Shown one piece after another: positions 56,581 to 64,000 of a stretch of 64,000 nucleotides of DNA. The notes under the pieces were generated by a model. It was not told where the DNA came from. It worked only from the letters and a program-made list of their open reading frames with translations, and made no database searches. Position 1 is the stretch's first letter, and each line of letters starts with the position of its first letter. The position numbers and the translations under genes were made by a program. This DNA comes from Edolisoma coerulescens (taxonomy: Eukaryota; Chordata; Aves; Passeriformes; Campephagidae), in assembly GCA_013397115.1 (NCBI GenBank), contig VWZW01002582.1:434773-498772 (forward strand), in the 5' to 3' direction.

Positions 56581-57648
56581 TCATTTCATATCATGCAGGT
56601 ATTCCAGAACCGTCTGGATGTGATCCTGTGCTCTGGGGTGAGCCTGCAGAGCTGGGACCAGGTGACTGCTGTGGCTGCTTCCAGCCTCGCCCACCCTGGG
56701 CTTCTGTGATTTGACTGGGGCAAGGTCCCGATTTTCCAGAGAGCTCCTGTTCTCTTTAGGATGCTTTACAAGGAAAAAGCCAAGGGATCCTGTGACAGTA
56801 GGCTGGAGGTGACTCTGTCCCAGTGGAGCATCTGCGTCATACCCCGGGAAGGAAAACCCTTCCTTCTTTCTTTGGTTTGTGTTCTTGGCTGTAAAATCGG
56901 GATGCGGATCCCCTCGTGGTGATGCTGGGGGCGTTTTGGTGATGCTGGGGGTGGCTTTTCCCCAGTTCCCAGGGGCCAGAGCTGCTCCTGGCCCTGCTGC
57001 TCGCCCCTCTTTGCTCGCACAGCCCTGTCCCCCCCAGCCCTGCGTGCGCGGGGTCTCTGCCCGGGCCGGAACGCTCGCGTGAGGTGTCGGAGGCTGTTTG
57101 GACAAACTGCTCCCTGATGAGTAAATGAAATCCTGCCGGGAAGGGCTGATCTGGGCTGCTGAGCACGGACTCAGAGATTGTTCACACTTGTTAAGTTCTG
57201 ACATGACACATCCTGCCTTGTCCGAGTTACAGACTCTGACTGCAGTGAGGGATCCCCATCCAAGGCACTGTAAATGTGGAACATCTTTGTTAGGAAATGA
57301 TTTTAAATCCATCCGTTTTTGGTAATGATCGTTTTGCACATCTCCAGGCTCAAAACCACTGGAGGAACAACTGTGGTTTGTTTTGTAAGTTTGAGATACA
57401 CTGCACATTAAATCCTTGGGCTCCAATGTGGCCTTGTCTGTGCTGCAGGATCCTTGCAAAGCTGTTTGTGCCCTTTCCTGATGGTAGAAAAGCTTTTTTT
57501 TCAGGTAATTCACCACACTTGTAAAGGAAGGGTGTTGGCCTGGCTCCAGGGTGGAGAGTTGCAAACTGCTGCAGTTCCTTCCTCTGCTGCTCGGCAGCCC
57601 CAACAGGAGGAGGTTTCCCTGCAGAAGAGTCACCACCAAAGATGCCAT
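56581..57648 (-). CDS. uninterrupted 355-codon open frame, unknown protein, coding status unproven
   Basis: The minus strand is open from a GTG at 57681. The first ATG is at 57648-57646 in a good context (G at -3, G at +4) and the stop is TGA at 56583-56581. The 355-residue peptide is not repeat-derived. Its N-terminal part has a short Leu-rich stretch (about residues 6-18, LLQGNLLLLGLP) that is too weak to call a signal peptide. The middle is Ser/Pro-rich and charged (YLKKKLFYHQERAQ near residue 45). The C-terminus is EYLHDMK. I recognise no domain. The frame spans both AT-rich and GC-rich DNA, which makes an accidental frame this long unlikely. A poly(A) hexamer follows about 95 nt after the stop. 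A CR1 lies just upstream (57725-57919). It may be a terminal or single exon, a lncRNA with a chance frame, or chance. No introns are evident. Confidence 0.3.
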   Translation of the reverse strand: MASLVVTLLQGNLLLLGLPSSRGRNCSSLQLSTLEPGQHPSFTSVVNYLKKKLFYHQERAQTALQGSCSTDKATLEPKDLMCSVSQTYKTNHSCSSSGFEPGDVQNDHYQKRMDLKSFPNKDVPHLQCLGWGSLTAVRVCNSDKAGCVMSELNKCEQSLSPCSAAQISPSRQDFIYSSGSSLSKQPPTPHASVPARAETPRTQGWGGQGCASKEGRAAGPGAALAPGNWGKATPSITKTPPASPRGDPHPDFTAKNTNQRKKEGFSFPGYDADAPLGQSHLQPTVTGSLGFFLVKHPKENRSSLENRDLAPVKSQKPRVGEAGSSHSSHLVPALQAHPRAQDHIQTVLEYLHDMK

Positions 57649-57724
57649 TTCTAGGGCAGCAGGAGGCTCACCTGCTGTCACTCATGGTGTCTTTCTCTGA
57701 GATTTGCTCAAAGCCAGCTCGTGA

Positions 57725-57919
57725 CCAGGGCAGGGATTGTCCCTCTGTGCTGGCACCGCTGGGGCACCTCCAGTGCTGGGGACAGCTCTGGGCTCCTCAT
57801 GCCAGGACAGACCCTGAGGGGCTGGAGCGTGTCCAGGNTGGGGACAAGGGGGAGATTGGGCACAGGCTGGACTCGGTGATCCTGGAGGAATTTTCCAAGA
57901 GAAACAGTTTTGTGGTTCT
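57725..57919 (+). mobile_element. CR1: CR1 LINE with internal break and one N
   Basis: Starts in ORF2-end sequence ('ccagggcagggattgtccct', 'gctggggcacctccagtgct', 'ctggagcgtgtccagg'), meets a single N at 57838, then jumps to the 3' end ('gattgggcacaggctggact', 'cggtgatcctggagg'). About 300 bp of CR1 is missing at the N, so the join may be an assembly artefact. Confidence 0.9.
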
Positions 57920-58404
57920 TTGCTCAGCAAACTCCATCCTTTACCTTTGTGAATCAGACACTTCTGAACAACGGAACACCCCAGGGTTCCCCTGCCCGTG
58001 GGGAATCTGTGACTTTGCAGAGTTCTTCAGCCTGAAGCTCCTGGTGGATGTTTTCAAACTGCGCTCGCATGTCTTAAAATAGGGAGCTGTGGGCTGAGGG
58101 AGCTGACAGCATTATCCCTGGATCTGGCACCAATATTAGCGAGCTGCTGGCGTTTGGCAATTATTTTCATCCTGCACCATATGGTGAAGAAAATGTTTTC
58201 ATTCACCCACATACAACTAAAGTTTTGCAGAGGGCCCTGTGCTGGGTGTGGGATTACCCTGCCCGGGGCTGCTGCAGCCAGAGCCACTCGTGTGCTTCTG
58301 TCGGGCAGCAGGGGCTGGGCTTTGAGGGAATGTTTTGTGTAAGTGCAGCCTTTCCATGCTGCTCTTGGGTTAAAGGAGCTGCTTTATGAGGTGCAGGGAC
58401 AGCA
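57920..58404. other. unannotated DNA, no gene seen
   Basis: Single-copy DNA between two CR1 copies. A minus-strand frame and several short ones are unsupported. Confidence 0.35.
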
Positions 58405-58645
58405 CTGCTTGTCCTGAGGCCTCTGTTGAGGCTAAAGAAGGAATTGTTCACCATTTCTTCCTGGAAAGGGTTGGTGAACGTTGGCAGGAGCTGCCCAGGG
58501 TGGTGCTGGACTGATTGCCCTGGAAGGTGTCCAAGGAATGCCTGGATTTGGCATTCTGGGCTGGTGACACGGTGGGGAGCAGTCCCGGGGTGGACTCGGT
58601 GATCATGGAGGTCTTTTCTAACCTCAGTGACTCGGTGATTTTGTT
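58405..58645 (+). mobile_element. CR1: CR1 LINE 3' region, diverged
   Basis: 'ttgttcaccatttcttcctg', 'gaaagggttggtgaacgttg', 'gcaggagctgcccagggtgg', 'ctggaaggtgtccaaggaat', 'gtggactcggtgatcatgga' and the tail 'gactcggtgattttg' occur in sense order with many substitutions, so an old copy. Confidence 0.88.
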
Positions 58646-58675
58646 GTCTCCTGAGTTGCTGAGCCTTTCTGCTCA

Positions 58676-58800
58676 AAAGGAGCTGCCCAGGGCAGGGCTG
58701 AGTCCCCATCCCTAGAGGGATTCAAAACCCACGTGGATGTGGCACCGGGGGGTGCTGGGGATGGGCTCAGAGGGCTTTTCCACCCTGAGTGATTGGGAGT
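58676..58800 (+). mobile_element. CR1: CR1 LINE 3' region, second adjacent copy
   Basis: 'aaaaggagctgcccagggca', 'ccccatccctagagggattc', 'aaacccacgtggatgtggca' and 'gggcttttccaccctgagtg' occur in sense order. It starts only about 30 bp after the previous copy, so it is either a separate insertion or a partial duplication. Confidence 0.88.
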
Positions 58801-60444
58801 GATGGGCGGGAGGCGGAAGCAGCTCCTGCCTCTGTTTTCCGTGTGCATCTCCCTGCAGGGGGATGTGGCACCAGTCAAATCCTCTCAGGCAGCCGGGAAT
58901 CCAGCACAGTGACATTCCCAGTGCTGAGAGCAGAGTAATTAGAGCCTGTGTTTTATAAATAGGCACCCCTGGATTCGCTCCTCCTTTGAGAGTTCCTTAT
59001 TATCTGTGTTCTGTGCCGCCTGATTTGGGCTGAGCGTGTTCTGCAGCCTCGTTCTGTCAGTTTGAAACCTTGGATCAGGCACCGACTCAAATCCGTGCAA
59101 GCGAGGAGTGTTGGTTCCTGTGCTGGGAGAATTCCTGCCGTTCTGCTGGAGGTGCCAGCTTAGATGGTAGCACAGCAGGGTTCTCCCGGGTCTGGAAGTA
59201 TGGGAGATAATTTCATATTTTACCGCATGCTTCTGTACAGGGTTGTGTCATAGATTATGCAGAAAATGGAAAATGCATTTTATGGAGATTTTGGCATTTG
59301 CTTTCAATCCTATTAACAAAAATCCCCACCTTTGTGTCAGGAATTCTGAAGTCATTGGTGACAGAGACACTTAAAAGGAAATTTCTGTTGATTCCAGTGC
59401 TTGACAAAATCACAATTTTCATTTTTCACATGTAAGAGATTTAAATAATAATAAGGAATAATAAAAAGGAGACAGACTAAAACTTTCCTTTTAAAATGTC
59501 AGGGTGCCGGGTCTGTGTCTTCTGAGATTTGTCCCTTGACTTACCTGCACCCTCCACCCTTTCCCAAATGGAATTTTCAGGGAATGCCTTTTGCAAAGCC
59601 TTTCCAGGCTGTGACTGAGGATCCGGGGGGGTTGATCTGGACAAGCTCTTTTACAGAACTTCTGCAGAACCATCAGAAACTGCTCTTTGAAAACTGAAGC
59701 TGACAAATTATTAGGGCACCCTGGGTTGTTTGTTTAAATTTTAGGCAGCTTGAGACTCTTTGGAAGAGCACTGGGTAATGGCCGGGTGCTCATTGGAAGG
59801 GTTTGTGCTGCAGCATAGGAGTGAAGTGTTGTCCTGATTTCTGTGGTATTTTTGCTACAGGGAAAAAAAGCAAAATGCAGCTATATTAGAGATTATTACC
59901 TGAGAATTCTTAAGCTAATTGGAATTATCATTTTTTCCTCCTTGACGATATTAAAATAATATTTAAAAACTAGTTTTACCTCCAGGAGCACTTTATTGAT
60001 TTCCTCTATGATTCTGCTGTTCTTTGGTCATGTTGATAATATTTAAAAATTCCAAAGTTTCTATGAATTTGGACATGAACCATGACTCTTAAAATTCAGT
60101 GTAGTGTGGGTGGTTTTTTGGATTTTTGTTGTTGCTGCTGTGTCCCCTCCTTGTCCTGTCACCTCATGGGTCCTGTGTGTTGTCCCCATCCTTGCTGCCA
60201 GCAGCAGTCTCATGCCAAACCTCAACCTGGCCTTCTGCTGGTGATGCCAAGCAAAGTGATTTGGCAGCTTGATGGGAATGCTGGAACCCTTTCAGGAATG
60301 AGGCTCTCAAAGGCAAACCACTGAACATGAGGAAATGGCCCGTGTGATCCTCAGAGCCTGAAAAAAGATTTTGATTGGAGCCATTAACAAAATTCCAGGG
60401 CAGGATGCCTTCCACCCCTGCAGAGGGATTGATTCCAGAGATGA
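58801..60444. other. unannotated DNA, AT-rich from 59200
   Basis: Single-copy. Positions 59200-60070 are AT-rich and may include conserved non-coding DNA. No gene recognised. Confidence 0.35.
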
Positions 60445-60595
60445 GACAGGATCCCAGGCTGGTTTGGGTGGGAGGGACCTGAAAGCCCATCCAGTGCCAC
60501 CCCTGCCAGGGCAGGGACCCTTCCACTGTCCCAGGCTGCTCCAAGCCCTTCCAACCTGGCCTTGGGCACTGCCAGGGATCCAGGGGCAGCTGCTG
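60445..60595 (-). mobile_element. CR1: CR1 LINE 3' end, antisense
   Basis: 'gacaggatcccaggctggtt', 'gggtgggagggacctgaaag', 'ccaggctgctccaagccctt' and 'ccagggatccaggggcagct' occur in reversed order. It is well preserved. Confidence 0.93.
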
Positions 60596-60599
60596 GATC

Positions 60600-60690
60600 C
60601 AGGTGGGATGGACACTGGGTCCCAGTGCTCTGTCCTGGTGGGATGGACACTGTGTCCCTCTGCTGTGTCCCGGTGGGAAGGGCCCTGGGA
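60600..60690. repeat. tandem repeat of about 37-bp units
   Basis: 'ggtgggatggacactgggtc' and 'ggtgggatggacactgtgtc', followed by a diverged third (ggtgggaagggcc), directly abut the CR1 tail copy. Confidence 0.75.
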
Positions 60691-61147
60691 GCAGTGCTCT
60701 GCTCGCAGGCAGGTGCCAGCCCTGCTTCCATTGCCTGTGATCTCTTCCCGTGTGGAATGTTGGCTCTGGGATACAGATCAAAAGCACCAATTCTCTTGGA
60801 GCTTATTTTAGTCATCCAAACTTCCATCTTTTGTCGCCAGCGGGAGGGAACGGGTGCAGGAGAGTTAAACACACAGAAGGAAATGAAGCAAAAAGCCAAG
60901 TGTGAAGTCTGGGAATCAGTCTTGAGTATTTGTGCAAACTGTTGAACGAATACTTGCAAACAACAACTAAATTTAGCTGTTTGAAATGGTTCTAAACAAA
61001 AATACGCAGCTGAGTTACAAGGAATTATCATATGGCTTTAGCAGGGCTGGGTTGGAAGGACCTGGTGCTCAAACAGCCAAATGCAGTCAGAGAGCAGGAG
61101 CTGCCTGGTGGGAAAGGTTTCTCTGCCCTCCATGGGCAGCGTCCACT
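60691..61147. other. unannotated DNA, no gene seen
   Basis: Mixed single-copy DNA without recognised features. Confidence 0.35.
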
Positions 61148-61149
61148 TG

Positions 61150-61444
61150 CCAGCCCTGTGCCCAGGTGGCCAAAGGCCAGTGACGGCCTGGCGTGGAGCA
61201 GAACAGTGTGGCAGCAGGACAGGGATTGTCCCCCTGTGCTGGCNCAGCAGGAATTTCCTCATGGAAAGGGAGGTCAGGCCTTGGCAGGGGCTGCCCAGGG
61301 AGGTTTGGAGTGCCCATCCCTGGAGGTGTCCCAGGAAGGGCTGGAGGTGGCACTGAGTGCTCTGGGCTGGGGATGAGGTGGGGATTGGGCACAGCCTGGA
61401 TTCCATGGTCTGGGAGGGCTTTTCCAGCCCCAGTGGTTCTGTGA
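61150..61444 (+). mobile_element. CR1: CR1 LINE with internal break and one N
   Basis: The left part is the end of ORF2 ('ccagccctgtgcccaggtgg', 'ggacagggattgtcccccty' with a c as last base). After a single N at 61244 it jumps to 'cagcaggaatttcctcatgg' and continues to the tail 'cagccccagtggttctgtg'. As in the 57.7 kb copy, about 300 bp of CR1 is missing exactly at the N. Confidence 0.92.
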
Positions 61445-63099
61445 AATACTTCTGTGTGTGCACATCTGGGGTGAGATTTTTCCTTTTTTATTCCTTTTTT
61501 TTTTTTTTTCTCCTGAAATCCTTCCTGGGCTTGGGAGGAGGTGGGGCAGATTCAGATGAAGAATTCGGTCTCCAGACCAGCCTAGATTGGCACAAGTGCT
61601 CTTGCTCCCTGACCTGCTCATTTTTCCATTGATCTGCGAATAACAGGAAAGGCAAGATATGAATCTAAAAATGAACAAAACAAGATAAAAAGCTTCATCT
61701 TTGCTATTGTTGATCGAGATTTATAGGATCTTTTGGAACATGAATAAATGGTGCTGGGGAAACGCCTTTTGTCCTGCACATTCAAAGAGGAGCAAATTAC
61801 TTGATTGTTTGTTAAGGTCAAGTAAAAGCAACATCATTGGACTCATTAAAGGTTACAGAGCTCTCCCTGAAATTAGATCTGGGCTGTTACTCTCGCTGGA
61901 TGAGCTGAGCACTGAATGTACCAGAACATTCAAAGGGCTCCCCACGTGTGACAGCCGAGTGGAGTTTGTCCCATCCAAGCCCCGCGTCCCATGTGGGTCC
62001 TGCCCTCGATGCCGGCACAGGGAGTTTGCAGGGATCGCCTGGGAGCTCAGAGAGGTGATCCCCAGAGCCTGTGGAATAGCTCTGATGAGCACAAACGTGT
62101 TGGTGAATGTTCTGCTTCAGAGCTGAATCCATTTGGCAAATGTCTGATGAGCTGTTCCAGCTTTACAGGCCTGGTAGAGGAGGAGCTGTGTTCCACTCTG
62201 GGTTGCAGCTCTGCACGACGAGAGTCTGCTCTGATGGATCAGAACTCTCCTGGGGTGCACCCCCCTTTTTTATTAAAAAAGTGTTACGTAAATGGCATTA
62301 TCTACTTTGGGTACATCTCATAGATAGTGGGATAGAAGGAGGAGCAAAAAGCCTTGAGGAAGAGGTGAGGGGGTTTTTGCTGGTGCCCTTGTCTTGTCAC
62401 TGCGTGCCCTTCTCAGAAGCCCTTGTCTGGGTTCTTGGAGCCACGTCCTTCAGGACACTTCCATTTCCAGCTGAGGGTGTGGGATGTGTTTGGTTGCTGC
62501 CTAGAGAAGCTCCCGGGTCTGAAAAGGCCCTGGGGGAGGTTGTGGTGGATCTCTGAGTGTGTGGTGGTGGCAGGGTGAGGGCTGGGACTCCCCCTGCTAT
62601 GAACTCGGTGCTGGTGAGAGCACCCCCTATCCTGTGGCCAGCCCATTCCCGATGGCATGGAAGCGTTCCTAATAATATTTTTGGTACTTCATGCTCAACT
62701 GGTGCTCGTGAGAAGCTCCTGCTGCCGTGTCCCAAGGGCTGGGCACTGCAGGCTCTGGCAGCTGTGTGTGACACAACTCTGTTAAAAGGCAGCTTTGTGT
62801 TCTAGGCAATGCTGCTGTGGAGGAGCCAATCCCTCTCTTCCCCCTCTCCTGCCTTATCAAGGAAACTCTGTAGCACCGTGCACCGCAGAAAAGGGGAAAT
62901 AATTCCCTTTTGTGTGCACTCAGATTTCTTCTGGCAGCTGGAAAGGTCTAATGGGATGCGGTAATGAAGGGAGAAGCTTCCCGGAACAGGGATCTGGCTT
63001 TACCGAAAGCGAGCAGTAGAAGCATCCTGATTATTAAAGATTTTTTAATTGGAACATTCTACTCCCAAATCCTTCCGATGCAAGCTGTGGGCAGGGAAG
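61445..63099. other. unannotated DNA with a poly-T stretch
   Basis: A long T-run with a C interruption lies at about 61484-61511. The remainder is single-copy without recognised gene; a plus-strand frame of about 149 codons (62107-62556) is unsupported. Confidence 0.35.
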
Positions 63100-63345
63100 G
63101 CCGGTGCACAGAGGGATCCGCACCCTGGCAGGGGATGGAGGGGGACAGCGCGGGGCCGGGGCTGCGGCAGGGACAGCAGGGACATTGTGCGGGCCAGATG
63201 TGCCCGAGTCGCTGGGGGAGCGTTCGGAACGGCCCCGGTGGAGCGGCCCCGGCATTCCTGTTCCCCAGCGGCGCTTATGCAACTTCTCTGGAGCTGCGGA
63301 GGAGAGAATTCCTGCGGGGAGCCGGGCCGAGCCTGCGAGGTGCCC
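63100..63345. promoter_or_regulatory. CpG island (moderate)
   Basis: About 27 CpG in 250 bp by hand count, including 'cagcgcggggccggggctgc'. No exon or direction is evident. Confidence 0.5.
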
Positions 63346-63445
63346 GGAATGGGGGGTTGGTGTAAACACGGGGAGCAAACAGAACTCCCTGCTCCACGTG
63401 CTTCCACTCTGGCAGGGGTTTCTGTGTGTGTTGGAGACCCCGGGG

Positions 63446-64000
63446 GTCTTCTCCAGCATTCCTGGCTGTCTACAGGGAGTTCATCTGTCAGGGGATTGTT
63501 TGCTCCTCATTGAAGGTCTCTAGGTGTCCCAGCAGAATTTTGGGAAATAACCTGTCAGTGGATTTATGTTCCTTGGTGAAAGGCTCTTGATGCCCTGGTA
63601 GAATCTGTTAGGGAGGGTTTCCAGGTGCCCTGCTACAAATTTGGGTGAAAATATCAGTGGTTTATCACTCCTTGGTGTGAAGGTCTCTGGCTGTCCTGGT
63701 AGAATTTTAGGAAGTAATCTGGCAATGGGTTTTTGCTCCTTGGTAAAGGCTTCTAAATATCCTGGAATAATCTTTCAGTAGATTTTAGGTCCTTGGCAAA
63801 GAGCTCTGGATGCCCCGGTAGAATTCTGGGAAATAACAGATCAGTGGCTTTTAGCTCCTTGGTGAAGATCTCTGAATGTCTTGGGAGAATTTTAGGAAAT
63901 AATCTGTTGGTGATTTTTCTTTCTCTTTGGTAAAGGTCTCTGGCTTTCCTGGTAGAATTTGGGAACATAACCTGTCAGTGGTTTATTTGCTCTTTGGCAA
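63446..64000. repeat. 66-bp tandem repeat, at least eight diverged copies, cut by the window end
   Basis: A core 'aaggtctctggctgtcctgg' style phrase recurs near 63512, 63578, 63612, 63679, 63744, 63797, 63863 and 63931, mostly 65-68 bp apart, with two shorter units. Because 66 is divisible by three, the minus-strand frame stays open across three units (63968-63753), giving a 22-residue repeat with LFPRILPGHPELFAKDLK-like units. Other copies are out of frame through indels. The repeat continues beyond 64000. Confidence 0.85.

Noticed and set aside
1..64000. tRNA genes
   Set aside because: I looked for GGTTCGA-type B boxes with a matching A box and saw none convincing; a tRNA scan would be needed for certainty.
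1..64000. Endogenous retrovirus or LTR pair
   Set aside because: No paired direct repeats with TG/CA ends, primer-binding site or gag/pol-like frame recognised; the reverse transcriptase remnants fit CR1.

Overview
The window looks like bird nuclear DNA, probably non-coding (intergenic or intronic) over nearly all its length. The main evidence is at least 23 copies of the avian LINE CR1. They share the short 5'-truncated form with a fixed 3' end (a 'gggtcccttccaactcag' type tail followed by ATTCTGTG-like octamers). One copy (15.35-16.02 kb) still shows a recognisable reverse transcriptase in antisense. The CR1 subfamily style suggests a neoavian bird, possibly a songbird, but I cannot fix the species. 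I see no bacterial operons, ribosomal RNA, tRNA or CRISPR array, and no exon of a gene I can name. Nearly all open frames are shadows of GC-rich repeats, CpG islands or CR1.

Layout. 0-6 kb: AT-rich, conserved-looking DNA, one CR1 tail, one old CR1 fragment, and a possible minus-strand exon near 4.93-5.26 kb. 6-9 kb: a CR1 ORF2 fragment, then a CpG island near 8.07-8.88 kb. 9-13 kb: AT-rich DNA and two CR1 tails. 13-16 kb: two CR1 copies that have each grown a minisatellite. 16-31 kb: few CR1 copies but many GC-rich minisatellites, including two with 23-bp units (21.0 and 24.7 kb), small CpG islands and a perfect 15-bp hairpin at 28.0 kb. 31.56-32.38 kb: the strongest CpG island and the best promoter candidate. 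32-64 kb: CR1 density roughly doubles, mostly 150-400 bp copies with some AT-rich conserved-looking blocks between them. At 56.6-57.65 kb there is an uninterrupted 355-codon minus-strand frame of unknown nature. The window ends in a 66-bp tandem repeat.

How it may work together: several CpG islands separated by AT-rich blocks and little coding sequence fit a gene-poor region around a regulated gene, with 31.56-32.38 kb as a likely transcription start and the right half possibly its first intron. That is inference. The points needing a database or expression test are the 355-codon frame, the candidate exon near 5 kb, and the conserved-looking blocks. Four single N bases (16548, 24884, 57838, 61244) probably mark shortened assembly gaps.
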